Source: Bradyrhizobium sp. NFR13
GTDB lineage: Bacteria > Pseudomonadota > Alphaproteobacteria > Rhizobiales > Xanthobacteraceae
Direction: 5' to 3'
DNA length: 64,000 bases
Assembly (NCBI RefSeq): GCF_900114605.1
Contig: NZ_FOTP01000008.1
Coordinates: forward strand, 1-64,000
Of the stretch, positions 1 to 8,991 are shown piece after piece (position 1 is the first letter of the stretch; each line of letters opens with the position of its first letter). Made by a program: the position numbers and the translations under genes. Under the pieces are notes generated by a model. The model worked only from the letters and a program-made list of their open reading frames with translations, was not told where the DNA came from and searched no databases.

Positions 1-6
1 CTTGAG

Positions 7-615
7 ATGGGCGAGCTTCGGTCGAGGATCGATGCCAGTCGGACAGTGCACTTGTGTCTGGACATGCAGAGGCTGTTCGGTCCGGAAGGGCCGTGGCCGA
101 CGCCTTGGCTCGAACGTGTCATGCCGGTGGTGGTGAGCCTGGTCGAACATGACCCCGCACGGACTATCTTTACGCGCTTTATTCCCCCGGCGTCGCCCGA
201 GCATGCGAACGGGATGTGGCGGAGTTACTTTCGAAAATGGCGTTTGGTCACACGCGAGCGTCTGGACCCGCACCTTCTCGAGCTCATGCCGCCTTTGCAA
301 CGGCACGTCCCACCGGCCATTGTCTGCGACAAGCCTGCCTATTCTGCGTTCTCGAACGGGAGACTTCACGGCATTCTGCAAAACGGCAACGTCAATACTC
401 TGATCGTGAGCGGCGCGGAGACAGACGTCTGCGTACTCTCGACCATCCTGAGTGCCGTAGATCTGGGCTATCGCATCATCGTTGCGCAAGATGCGATATG
501 CAGTTCAGCCGACGAGACTCACGATGCATTGCTTGGCTTATACGCCCGGCGTTTCGACCTACAGATCGAACTGGCTGATTGTGCCGAGATCCTCCAAAGA
601 TGGTCGCAGGCTTGA
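7..615 (+). CDS. Isochorismatase-family cysteine hydrolase
   Basis: This 202-residue protein has the compact alpha/beta fold of the isochorismatase-like cysteine hydrolases, which hydrolyse amide or related bonds in small molecules. The usual catalytic residues are visible: Asp19 in LDMQ, Lys109 in CDKPAYSAF, and the nucleophile Cys142 in ETDVCVL. The length is normal for the family and the frame is uninterrupted. A decayed copy of its C-terminal half lies at 18832-19010. The next sequence downstream is an IS481 transposase remnant on the other strand, so the gene sits at the edge of a scrambled segment. The substrate cannot be told from the sequence. Confidence 0.85.
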   Translation: MGELRSRIDASRTVHLCLDMQRLFGPEGPWPTPWLERVMPVVVSLVEHDPARTIFTRFIPPASPEHANGMWRSYFRKWRLVTRERLDPHLLELMPPLQRHVPPAIVCDKPAYSAFSNGRLHGILQNGNVNTLIVSGAETDVCVLSTILSAVDLGYRIIVAQDAICSSADETHDALLGLYARRFDLQIELADCAEILQRWSQA

Positions 616-627
616 ATGCACTCAGGC

Positions 628-992
628 CTAGGTGTTCAGTCCCGAGGTCAAGCGGGTTGGATTGAGCCTAAAGCGATCTGGCTCGGTTGCCCATGCGGTA
701 CAGATGGCTTCGTAGGGTGTGAGGCCACGTAGGGTCTTTAACCGCCTGGCGAATTTGTAGCGTCCAAGAAGGCGGCGAGGTGGTCTTCCAGTTGGCGCCG
801 AGTCTCGTAGTGATATCGCCGGACGGTCGCCTCCTTTAGCGTTCGGTTCATCCGTTCAACCTGACCATTGGTCCATGGATGGTTGGGTTTGGTGAGGTGA
901 TGCTCGATGCCATGACCTGAGCAGGTCCGGTCGAAGGGGTGGCCGCGCCATCTAGCGGTGGGCCCATTCCGATTCTTCGGCAGGTCGGCGTC
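628..992 (-). pseudogene. IS481-family transposase, C-terminal remnant
   Basis: The minus strand encodes the last part of an IS481-type DDE transposase. Landmarks are DLPKNRNGPTARWRGHPFD, then HLTKPNHPWTNGQVERMNRT, which contains the terminal catalytic Glu. After a frameshift near 760 the family's ending continues (KFARRLKTLRGLTPYEAIC, then GLNT and a stop at 628-630). The N-terminal HTH and the first catalytic Asp residues are missing. The 5' edge is fused in frame to a SRAP fragment. No terminal inverted repeats were recognised, so this is a dead IS remnant. Confidence 0.85.
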
Positions 993-995
993 TGG

Positions 996-1139
996 AAGCT
1001 TGCGATGCAAATACTTGGCCTCGTCCCACGGGGCATTCATCCAGACGCCGATCTCCTCCTGCTTGGTGAGGATGGCAGGCATCGCTTTCGGATGGATTGC
1101 GAATACCTCGGTGTTGGCGTCGGTGGTGAGGTAGGTCGT
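996..1139 (-). pseudogene. SRAP (YedK/HMCES-like) protein, C-terminal fragment
   Basis: About 48 codons on the minus strand match the C-terminal end of SOS-response-associated peptidase (SRAP) proteins, which crosslink to abasic sites in single-stranded DNA. The segments TTDANTEVFAIHPKAM and PAILTKQEEIGVWMNAPW are typical. The catalytic Cys2 and the rest of the domain are absent. It is joined in frame to a LysR fragment upstream and an IS481 fragment downstream. It is therefore a rearrangement scar, not a functional gene. Confidence 0.75.
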
Positions 1140-1148
1140 TGGTCGTCT

Positions 1149-1643
1149 CGCCTCCGTAACGTAAGCGTAGTAGCTGCGCGCAGGAACGCTGATCTCCGGA
1201 AACGGCGTGACGAGATGTCCTGCAACGACATCTGCTTGGACGAGAGCGGTGGTACCCATGGCTACGCCGAGGCCATCCAGCGCCGCCTGGATTGTAAAAA
1301 TGGTCGAAGGTCAGGGCGCTTGTGGACGCAAGGTGCGGTCGACCGGCCTCCGACAGCCAGTCGTGCCAGAGGCGTAGCATCGAGGTCACATTCAGCAACG
1401 TGTGTCTGGCGAGATCCGACACGTCCTTCAAGGGCTGTATCGCGATCAAGACAGGGCTGCGGACCGGCAACCGTCGCTCCGAGAGGAATAGCCGGGAGGT
1501 AAAGCCGTGAAATGTGTCCGGTCCGCCGCGACATCGAACGTATCGGCAAGCTCGTCGATAGGCACATTAGTCGTCGTGAGACGCACCTCGATATCCGGTC
1601 GCTCCTCGCGGAATTTTCGCAGTCTCGGCAGAAGCCAGCGCAT
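1149..1643 (-). pseudogene. LysR-family regulator, effector-domain remnant
   Basis: Three minus-strand frames together spell most of the effector-binding domain of a GcvA-like LysR regulator: RWLLPRLRKFREERPDIEV, then LPVRSPVLIAIQPLKDVSDL, then AMGTTALVQADVVAGHLVTP. Two frameshifts (near 1510 and 1290) separate the pieces. The N-terminal winged HTH is missing, and the C-terminus is cut where the SRAP fragment begins. Its 5' edge abuts a PAS-protein remnant on the opposite strand, so both ends are rearrangement junctions. Confidence 0.8.
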
Positions 1644-1644
1644 G

Positions 1645-2127
1645 CTGAACTCGGCGATCTTCCAGCGCCTATTTACGTCACCGATGCAGAAGGTATGATC
1701 ACTTACTATAATCCAGCGTGCGTCACGGTCGCCGGACGAATCCCGGCTTTAGGTGAAGACCGATGGTGCGTCACATGGAAGTTAAATACGAACGAGGGCG
1801 CGTTTCTCCCGCACGATAAATGCCCCATGGCCGACGCGATTTTAACTGGAACCGCAATTCGCGCGTCGCTGCCGGCGCGGAACGTCCCGACGGTACGCGC
1901 ATAAACTTCGTGCCATTTCCGACACCGTTGGTTGACTGTCACGGCAACGTAACGAGCGCCGTCAATCTGCTTCTGGACGTAACCGTGCATACGCAGGCCG
2001 CCGCTCTTGGAGACCAGGCGCGTCGGTGTCGGCGGTTGGCGGCGGCTATCAGCAAGCGGCCGCCTCGCTAAGCGCTTTGGCTGACGAGTATGAAGAACAG
2101 GCCGACGCTTTAATGCTCCGTTCGTAG
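1645..2127 (+). pseudogene. PAS-domain protein, frameshifted remnant
   Basis: The first frame has a PAS core (LPAPIYVTDAEGMITYYNPA). A frameshift near 1865 moves to a second frame (ERPDGTRINFVPFPTPLVD) that completes the PAS fold. A second shift near 2040 leads to the helical tail ALADEYEEQADALMLRS and a stop at 2125-2127. Small PAS proteins with this tail are common in Bradyrhizobium-type genomes and are presumed sensors. The start of the gene is lost at the junction with the LysR remnant. With two shifts, the product is almost certainly not made. Confidence 0.75.
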
Positions 2128-2128
2128 G

Positions 2129-2368
2129 CTAGCTCTGCCGGTGTTCCCAGTTGGCCGTCACTTCCACTCCCGATTTGCTGAGGTGGACGTGCTGATCGAC
2201 GTGGTCGATCCAATCGACGGGAATGAAGTGATGGTGCCGCCCGTCCGGCGAGCTTTGTTTGGTAAGCTTTATCGTATGCACGCCATCCAGGTGATCGACT
2301 TTGCCGACGACCTTTTTGTCCGACGAGATGACGTCCATATGCTCTTTGATTTGTGACGTGTCGACCAT
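2129..2368 (-). CDS. DUF2171 domain protein
   Basis: This 79-residue protein has the DUF2171 pattern: MVDTSQIKEHM, then DKKVVGKVDHLDGVHTIKL, then HHHFIPVDWIDHVDQHVHLS. The fold is a small PRC-barrel-like beta domain whose function is not established. The Met at 2368 was chosen over an upstream in-frame Met because it follows a strong ribosome binding site (GAGGAGG) and is where the family's conserved region starts. The gene converges with the PAS remnant, with stop codons two bases apart. Confidence 0.8.
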   Translation of the reverse strand: MVDTSQIKEHMDVISSDKKVVGKVDHLDGVHTIKLTKQSSPDGRHHHFIPVDWIDHVDQHVHLSKSGVEVTANWEHRQS

Positions 2369-2489
2369 CTCGTCCTCCTCTGTGGTTGAGGCTTCTGCAA
2401 CGCTAAAGATCTCCGTTGGAGGGGGAACCCCACTCCTCCCCCAAAGTTTCATCTATGGTTGAAATCGCCGGCAAATTTCCAAGGGCAAG

Positions 2490-5033
2490 ATGTTCGCAGG
2501 AAGACGTGGTTCGTACAATGCCGGCTCGGCCTTCGGAGAGGGCTTCGTGCGGGTTCGCGGAGCTCGCGAGCACAATCTGAAGAATATCGACGTCGACATC
2601 CCCCGCAATGCACTTGTCGTTTTTACAGGGGTGTCGGGATCGGGCAAATCCTCGCTGGCCTTCGGCACGCTCTATGCCGAAGCGCAGCGGCGTTATCTTG
2701 AGTCGGTGTCCCCTTACGCGAGAAGATTGTTTAATCAGATGTCCATCCCGGAGGTGGACGAAATCGAAGGTCTGCCACCAGCCGTGGCTTTACAGCAGCA
2801 ACGCGGATCTCCGACGACACGCTCGTCGGTCGGCAGCGTGACGACGTTGTCGAACTTGCTGCGCATGCTGTATTCGCGCGCCGGCGACTACCCGCGTGGA
2901 CAACCACTGCTCTATGCCGAGTCATTTTCGCCCAACACTCCCGAAGGCGCTTGTCCTCACTGTCACGGAATCGGTCGGATCCACGATATTACCGAGGCCT
3001 CGATGGTTCCAGATGACAAGCTCACCATAAGAGAGCGAGCTGTGGCGGCCTGGCCGAGCGCCTGGCAGGGGCAAAATCTGAGGGACATCCTGGTAACTCT
3101 CGGTCATGACGTGGATACGCCTTGGCGCAAACTGCCGAAGAAAACCCGCGACTGGATACTCTTTACCGAGGAACAGCCCACCGTCCCGGTATATGCCGGT
3201 TACACGCCAGATGAGGTGAGGCGTGCCCTCAGACGCAAGGAAGAGCCGAGTTATCAGGGCACCTTCATCGGCGCACGCAAATACGTCTTGCAGACGTTCG
3301 CAACAACGCAGAGCGCGATGATGAAGCGGCGGGTTTCGCAATTCATGCTGAGCGACCGTTGCCCGGTATGTCTGGGAAAACGGCTCAAGCCCGAAGCCCT
3401 CTCGGTCAAATTCGCAGGCTTGGATATTGCAGAACTGTCTGAGCTTCCTTTGAAGGGCGTTCGCGAGTTGATCGCACCGTATCTCCAAGGCAAAGCTCAT
3501 AGGCCCAAAGACCATCCAGAAAAAGCTCTCGTGGTCCAGCGCATTCTGGAAGATCTAAACGGGAGATTGGAGATTGTGCTCGATCTCGGCTTGGGATATC
3601 TCGCGCTCGAGCGCAGCACGCCGACATTGTCTCCTGGCGAATTGCAGCGGCTCCGGTTGGCGACACAAGTTAGATCGAACCTGTTTGGCGTAGTGTATGT
3701 TCTGGATGAGCCCTCCGCTGGACTTCATCCAGCCGACACCGAAGCTCTCCTGCGAGCGCTGGACCGGCTTAAGGCAGCGGGCAATTCGCTTTTCGTCGTC
3801 GAACATGAACTGGATGTAGTCCGCCACGCGGACTGGATAGTCGATGTCGGCCCCGCGGCGGGCGTTCACGGGGGCGAGGTGCTTTACAGCGGTATCCCTA
3901 AAGGACTTGCCGACGTTGAAGCGTCTCAAACAAGGCGCCACCTATTCGGGAGCGCAACACCCTTCGACCGCAGGCGCCGTCTCCCGCGATGTCAGCTTCA
4001 ACTTCGCGGTGTCACCCGCAACAATCTCAAGGACCTCGACGTCGACATTCCTGTCGGTGTGTTTACCGCGGTGACCGGCATCTCGGGGTCGGGCAAGTCC
4101 AGCTTGATCACTCAGTTTCTAGTCGAGAAGGTTGGAGAAATATTGGGGCACAAGAGCGGCGAAGAGGACCGGCGCGCTCCAGACGAAGGGGACCTTCTGG
4201 AAACCGCCGTTCAAACGCTAGGCGGCAACATCGTCGCGGGCACGGAGCACGTAAGACGTCTCGTAGTCGTCGATCAAAAGCCGATCGGGCGCACCCCGCG
4301 GTCGAATCTCGCCACCTATACGGGGCTTTTCGATCACGTCAGAAAGCTGTTCGCGGCCACGAAGCATGCCAAGGCACGGCATTATGATGCCGGCCGCTTT
4401 TCATTCAATGTCGCCAAAGGACGTTGCGAAACCTGTCAAGGTGAGGGGTTCGTCACCGTCGAATTGCTTTTCCTCCCGTCAGTCTACGCACCATGTCCGA
4501 CCTGTCGCGGGGCGCGCTACAACGCGAAAACATTGGAAATCAAGATCCGGCACAAATCCATTGCTGACGTGTTGAACATGACGGTGGACGATGCCTTCGC
4601 CTTTTTCGAGAACGATGCGCTACTACGACGTTCGCTGGGCGTCATTCGAGAGGTCGGCCTCGGATACATTAGACTCGGTCAGTCCGCGACGGAACTCAGT
4701 GGCGGCGAAGCCCAACGGATCAAGCTCGCTACCGAGTTGCAACGGGCTCAGCGGGGGGCGGCACTTTATGTACTGGATGAGCCGACCACTGGATTGCATC
4801 CCTCAGACGTCGAAAAGCTAATGGCGCAGCTTCAAGGCCTGGTGGATGCCGGCAACACCGTGGTCGTCGTCGAACACGACATGGCAGTGGTCGCCGAAAG
4901 TGATTGGGTGATCGATATGGGCCCTGGCGCAGGCATTGAGGGCGGGTCCGTCGTGACCGCCGGCGAACCCCAACAGGTTGCGCGCAATGCCGAAAGCCGC
5001 ACTGCCAAATTTCTGGAAGCCTTAATCGGTTAG
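2490..5033 (+). CDS. uvrA: UvrA-family excinuclease ATPase (short paralogue)
   Basis: This 847-residue tandem ABC ATPase belongs to the UvrA family, which recognises DNA damage in nucleotide excision repair. Walker A motifs lie at about residues 47-55 (GVSGSGKSS) and 530-538 (GISGSGKSS). ABC signatures [11 protein letters not shown] and [12 protein letters not shown] and both Walker B segments ([24 protein letters not shown]) are present. Zinc-knuckle cysteine pairs are CPHC, CPVC, CETC and CPTC. It is about 100 residues shorter than housekeeping UvrA (about 940-970), which suggests a UvrA2-type paralogue with a reduced signature or UvrB-binding region. The frame is clean, in contrast to its decayed neighbours. 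Confidence 0.88.
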   Translation: MFAGRRGSYNAGSAFGEGFVRVRGAREHNLKNIDVDIPRNALVVFTGVSGSGKSSLAFGTLYAEAQRRYLESVSPYARRLFNQMSIPEVDEIEGLPPAVALQQQRGSPTTRSSVGSVTTLSNLLRMLYSRAGDYPRGQPLLYAESFSPNTPEGACPHCHGIGRIHDITEASMVPDDKLTIRERAVAAWPSAWQGQNLRDILVTLGHDVDTPWRKLPKKTRDWILFTEEQPTVPVYAGYTPDEVRRALRRKEEPSYQGTFIGARKYVLQTFATTQSAMMKRRVSQFMLSDRCPVCLGKRLKPEALSVKFAGLDIAELSELPLKGVRELIAPYLQGKAHRPKDHPEKALVVQRILEDLNGRLEIVLDLGLGYLALERSTPTLSPGELQRLRLATQVRSNLFGVVYVLDEPSAGLHPADTEALLRALDRLKAAGNSLFVVEHELDVVRHADWIVDVGPAAGVHGGEVLYSGIPKGLADVEASQTRRHLFGSATPFDRRRRLPRCQLQLRGVTRNNLKDLDVDIPVGVFTAVTGISGSGKSSLITQFLVEKVGEILGHKSGEEDRRAPDEGDLLETAVQTLGGNIVAGTEHVRRLVVVDQKPIGRTPRSNLATYTGLFDHVRKLFAATKHAKARHYDAGRFSFNVAKGRCETCQGEGFVTVELLFLPSVYAPCPTCRGARYNAKTLEIKIRHKSIADVLNMTVDDAFAFFENDALLRRSLGVIREVGLGYIRLGQSATELSGGEAQRIKLATELQRAQRGAALYVLDEPTTGLHPSDVEKLMAQLQGLVDAGNTVVVVEHDMAVVAESDWVIDMGPGAGIEGGSVVTAGEPQQVARNAESRTAKFLEALIG

Positions 5034-5187
5034 AGATCCGATCAACTTGCGCCTCAGTTGGCTTTAGCGTCGATCGTAAAACTTGTCAGCCCGCTGCTGA
5101 TCGATAACGCGCTACGTCGGAGAACTTGATCCGCGTCCACCGACAAGTCAGCCGCCGACCTGAAAAGGGGTTATCGCTGCAGACATG
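5034..5187. other. Short intergenic stretch after uvrA
   Basis: No gene, RNA or clear terminator is recognisable here. It leads directly into a decayed receiver domain, of which the N-terminal part may once have occupied this stretch. Confidence 0.5.
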
Positions 5188-5378
5188 GGAATGTAGCCAG
5201 GCACGCAAGAGCGATCGATCCTGAACTGGCTGTCGTATATATGACCGGGGATAGCGCCGCGGAATGGGCTTCCTAAGGCGTGCCGAACAGTGTCCTCCTG
5301 ACAAAGCCTTTTGCACCGGCACAGCTGCTGACAGCGGTGGCACAACTTCTCAACGTTGGCGGTCAAAACCCTTCTTAA
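5188..5378 (+). pseudogene. Response-regulator receiver, C-terminal remnant with in-frame stop
   Basis: One plus-strand frame reads through the C-terminal half of a CheY-like receiver: AIDPELAVVYMTGDSAAEWAS, a TAA stop at 5274-5276, then GVPNSVLLTKPFAPAQLLTA and a natural stop at 5376-5378. The Thr/Ser switch residue (MTGD) and the conserved Lys (LTKPF) are present. The phospho-accepting Asp would lie upstream and is not found. The TAA probably replaced a Lys codon. The gene is both truncated and nonsense-mutated. Confidence 0.7.
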
Positions 5379-5700
5379 TTGCGCTCATCACCATCCTCTT
5401 CAGCCGAGATTTTCCTGACCTATGAAAACCAGATTGAAGCAGCTATCACAGATCGCGACATCGATAGACTGATAAGATTTGCATACGGAGACAGGTGCAG
5501 GTGCACGACCGTTAAAGGTGAACCGATGTGCGTCCGCAAGATGCTGGCGAACGCACTTCGCTCCAAGGTTGTTCCGCGCTCGCTGTTCAAAAACAGGATT
5601 GAGCGCATTAGTTCAGTCTGAACGGCTCCACTTCCCCTTGATAGCAAGTGTTTTGAAGAATCTTATCAAGCGTGGACTCTTGTACTCATGACGTGCTGCC
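5379..5700. other. No recognisable gene
   Basis: This 322-base stretch holds only short open frames on both strands with no family resemblance and no convincing ribosome binding site. I see no gene, RNA or repeat. Confidence 0.5.
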
Positions 5701-5896
5701 ATGCCGCGCACCCGAACTCCGCCTTGTCCAAATTGCGGAGTCGCCACTCACTGGATGCTCCCTCCCGGAAAAGGGCCTCGTTGTGTATTCCTACGAATGC
5801 CCAAAGTGCAGCTTCATCAATACCGCCGTTGAGCCAAATCCCGCGATCCAGGCCGCAGGCTGGTTGGAGGGCGAGCTTCGACCGATGGAGAAATAG
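5701..5896 (+). pseudogene. Small double-CXXC zinc-ribbon protein, frameshifted
   Basis: From ATG 5701 the first frame gives MPRTRTPPCPNCGVATHWML with a CPNC pair. The second pair (YECPKCSFINTAVEP) is only in another frame, which ends at 5896. Joining them by one shift near 5775, in a run of A and G residues, gives a plausible protein of about 65 residues with two CXXC knuckles, like small zinc-ribbon proteins seen in rhizobia. As it stands the ribbon is split. A sequencing error at this run is the alternative to true decay. Confidence 0.55.
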
Positions 5897-5898
5897 CC

Positions 5899-6123
5899 GT
5901 GAGCAGGCACCTCCTTGCGAAGCCATGGGACACGGACGACGTTGCCAAGCTGAAAGCACTGGTCGACAGCGGAGCGTCTGCTCTACGTGCCGCAGCAGCG
6001 CTCCGCCGGCCCGTTACGTCAGTCAAAAGGAGGCGTACGATTGGGGTATTCAGCTGCCAGGCGTACGCAAGAAGGGCCGATCTGCGAGACAAGGGTGCTA
6101 TCGGGGATCGGCGACAACGATAA
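5899..6123 (+). pseudogene. Small rhizobial-type protein, probably frameshifted
   Basis: The GTG at 5899 follows the zinc-ribbon stop by two bases. The N-terminal part (KPWDTDDVAKLKALVDSGAS, AAALRRPVTSV) looks like a short helix-rich protein type common in rhizobia, where a helical start is followed by a GIQLPGVR motif. Here that motif (YDWGIQLPGVRKK) occurs in a different frame after about position 6030, so a one-base shift is likely. The downstream part of the listed frame is then out of frame. Function is unknown. Confidence 0.45.
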
Positions 6124-6187
6124 CCCGCTGTGGCAGCTTCTGGGTGCGAAGCGGACCTTCGATCAGGTGGCGATGGGCTATGCACGT

Positions 6188-7682
6188 TCAAACTAAAAGG
6201 CGTTGCAGAGGAATGCTCAGCTTTAGCCTAAGACCGTTTCTCAGCCAGTCATGCTCGATCCGGCCTCCCAGTTCTCCGGTCACACTGCGGTCGATGAGAG
6301 CGCTACCAAAGCCCCGCGTCTGCGGTTCTACATGAATTTCAGGACCGCCGGTTTCGTCCCAGTCCAGACTGAAGTAATCCCCGCTCGCGTTCCATGTGAC
6401 ATGGATCGAACCATCCGGCCGAGACGGGGCCCCGTACTTGACCGTATTCGTCGCCGTCTCGTGCAACACTAAAGCAAGGCCCGTCACGGCCTTTGCTCCC
6501 ACCGGCACATTGGGTCCGCTTATGACGATGCGGTCAGGCGAGCCATCTTCATAAGGCTGCAACACTGTGCGCACCAGCGCGTCCATCGTCGTCTGCTCGC
6601 TCTCGTGCTCAGTACCCATGATACCTGGACGGACAAGATCCTTGGCTCGCAACAGCGCGTCCAATCGGCCACGAAGAGCTTGAACCATCTCTTTTGGGCT
6701 TCCGGCACTCCGTGCACTCAGACTGATCATTGAGTGGAAATTGGCGAAAATGTTCTTTACTCGGTGATCCGCTTCGCGAGCCAGCAATCGTTGACGCTCT
6801 TGTGCGTTCTTCTGATTGGTCACGTCGATCACTACACCAACGAAGCGGCCCGGCTTACCATTCTCGCTGTAGAGGCACTCACCGCGCATCTCGACCCAGC
6901 GGATACTCCCGTCTTTCTGAAGAAGCCGATATTCTTGAACATACTTTTCCCGGGTGAGGACAGCGTGGTTCACGGCATCGGCGATCCGCCGAACATCTTC
7001 GGGATGAATGCCAGCTAGATACTCCGACAACGGAGCGCCTTTGTCCCCTTTGGCGGGATCGACCGAGAACATCTCAGCAAATCGCGCGTCGGAATAGAAG
7101 GTGTCGGACTGTACATGCCAACTGAACGTACCTACCATCCCAGAAGCGTTCAGAGCTTGTCGTAGTCGCTCCTCCGCGATGCCTAACGCTCGCTCTGCCA
7201 ACACCTGTTGAGTAGTTTCCACGACAATGGCGAGAACGCCTTCCGGACGACCATCCTCGCCCAACACTGGGCTGTAATCGAGGTTCATCCAGACCTGCTC
7301 AGGAACGCCTGAACGATGAAGGGTCAGTTCTTGGTTGCGGTACGAGAGCGCCCCCGCTCAAGCCGACCTTCATCACGTTGTCGTTGAAGTCGGCCACCTC
7401 GGGCCAACCTTCCCGCACCTTTGACCCGAACAGGAGGGGATGACGTCCTCCGGCAAAAATAGAATAGGCGTCATTGTAGATCATGATGCCGTCCGGTCCC
7501 CACAGGAGCACAATGGGAACTGGGGAGCGCAGCAATACGCTAACCGTGGTCTTCAAGCTTTCGGGCCACTCAGGGATTGGTCCCAAGCCGCTGTTGGACC
7601 AATCGAGCGCACGAATAAGAGCGCCATTTTCACCGCCGCCGAATGGGAAAGGTTCGTCAGACACCGAGGCCCTCACGGCCAT
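6188..7682 (-). pseudogene. HWE-family sensor histidine kinase with PAS domains, frameshifted
   Basis: Two minus-strand frames make one sensor kinase of about 497 residues. The first (from Met 7682) holds a PAS-like sensor with the block GPDGIMIYNDAYSIFAGG. The second has a PAS/PAC domain and an HWE kinase domain with the phospho-acceptor motif READHRVKNIFA, the HETATNTVKYGA ATP-binding motif and DETGGPE. One base is missing or extra near 7350: the sequence SYRNQELTLHRSGVPEQ continues in the second frame. HWE kinases in this group often feed the PhyR/EcfG general stress pathway. A genuine frameshift would remove the kinase domain, but the rest is well preserved, so a recent mutation or a sequencing error is possible. 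Confidence 0.8.
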
Positions 7683-7994
7683 ATCCCCTTGATGTTGTTG
7701 CGCCCCGTTGCACTTTAGGGGGACACAGCTATCCCTCACCATTTTAGGCGTTCACACAAGCGGGAAATGGCTAAAGCTGGTGTCAGCGGCTGCTTTCGTC
7801 AAAGCTGATCTGAAAGGGACATCCGCTTCCCGCGTAACGCTGCTTTTTGAGCGGCGCCAGCCATGGCTCATCGAAACGTCACCGGGGTCCGTACCGTAAA
7901 TCATTGACAAGTCAGGGAGGGCCCCCGCTGGCCAGGGACGCGGGCGTTGTCGTTTGGGCACGACTGAACTCTCTCTGAAATCCGGCGTTGACGC

Positions 7995-8170
7995 GTGTGG
8001 AGGTCGTTCGTGTTTCGTGTTTTGTATCTTTGCGCTGCAAATCAGCCATTTTCATCCGGGGATCTTTCCGAGCTACTGCAAAAGGCAAAGGCGCGGAATC
8101 ATGCAGCGCATATAACAGGCTGCTCTTCCATTCGGACGGCGACTTCCAGCGCGGCCTCCAGGCGGAACGA
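7995..8170 (+). pseudogene. BLUF photoreceptor domain remnant
   Basis: A GTG-initiated frame gives the N-terminal part of a BLUF (blue-light, FAD-binding) domain: FRVLYLCAANQPFSSGDLSE, then ARNHAAHITG. The next piece, LLFHSDGDFQRGLQAE, corresponds to the LLLYxxGxFLQxLEG stretch of BLUF and is in another frame after about 8112. The end of the domain is not recognisable. It is a short, frameshifted remnant of a light sensor. Confidence 0.6.
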
Positions 8171-8410
8171 GCGGAACGATGCCGCTGGGAGCAGCAACGG
8201 GAGAAGCTGGGCCTCGGGCCAAGAAGGCGGCGGCTGAGGCGGGGAATTGGAACCGATCTCCGATCTTTGGGTTTCGCAACCATGCAGCCCGGCAACATCG
8301 ATGCAATCTTTATTGCAACCGCTTTCCCATTGGCGCTTCTTCTCTTTGCGATGGCGTATTAGGATCGTAGATCCATAGCCACGGGAAATCCACTGTCCGA
8401 CCAATTCAGC

Positions 8411-8965
8411 TTGTTCGCACAAGACACTTCAAGTCCTGAAGGTCTTCGGTATGCCGAGGACTTCGTTTCGGCAACAGAAGCGCTCGACCTCGCTGCCAAC
8501 GTGGCCGACTTGCCCCTCAAGCCGTTTCAGTTCGGCCAGTATGAAGGCAAGCGGCGTGTCGCCTCCTTCGGGTACAGCTACGACTATACGGCACGCCGCC
8601 TCGTTGAAGCCGAGCCGATTCCTGAATGGCTCTCCGATGTCTCACATCGCGTCGAGACTTTCGGTGGATCCCATATGCGAATACAGCAAGTTCTCTGCAC
8701 CGAGTACGACGTCGGCGTCGGGATCGGTTGGCATAGGGATAAGCCGCACTTCGACCGGATATTCGGCCTGTCGCTGGGCGCGACGTGCAAGTTACGATTT
8801 CGCAGGCCTGCTTCGACCAAGTTCGAGCGTTTCACCCTCGAAGCGAAAGCCCGCTCGATCTATATGATGTCCGGCGAGGCGCGGTCGGTATGGGAACACA
8901 GCATTCCTGCCGTCGAAGCGAAACGCTACTCGATCACATTTCGGACGATGGTCGGAAGCCCCTAG
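8411..8965 (+). CDS. alkB: AlkB-like Fe(II)/2-oxoglutarate dioxygenase
   Basis: This 184-residue protein matches the AlkB family, which removes alkyl groups from nucleic acid bases by oxidation. The iron ligands are visible: His108 and Asp110 in GWHRDKPHFD, and His163 in SVWEHSIP. The 2-oxoglutarate-binding arginines are in KRYSITFR. The start is a TTG at 8411. The frame is open further upstream (NPLSDQFSLFA), so the true start may be another non-ATG codon a few residues earlier. The DUF763 gene follows after 26 bases, so the two are probably co-transcribed. Confidence 0.85.
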   Translation: MFAQDTSSPEGLRYAEDFVSATEALDLAANVADLPLKPFQFGQYEGKRRVASFGYSYDYTARRLVEAEPIPEWLSDVSHRVETFGGSHMRIQQVLCTEYDVGVGIGWHRDKPHFDRIFGLSLGATCKLRFRRPASTKFERFTLEAKARSIYMMSGEARSVWEHSIPAVEAKRYSITFRTMVGSP

Positions 8966-8991
8966 AGCAAAGAATCGGATATCGGAAACGA

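Noticed and set aside
5379-5621. Plus-strand frame of 80 codons after the receiver remnant
   Set aside because: No ribosome binding site or family pattern; the opposite strand is equally open.
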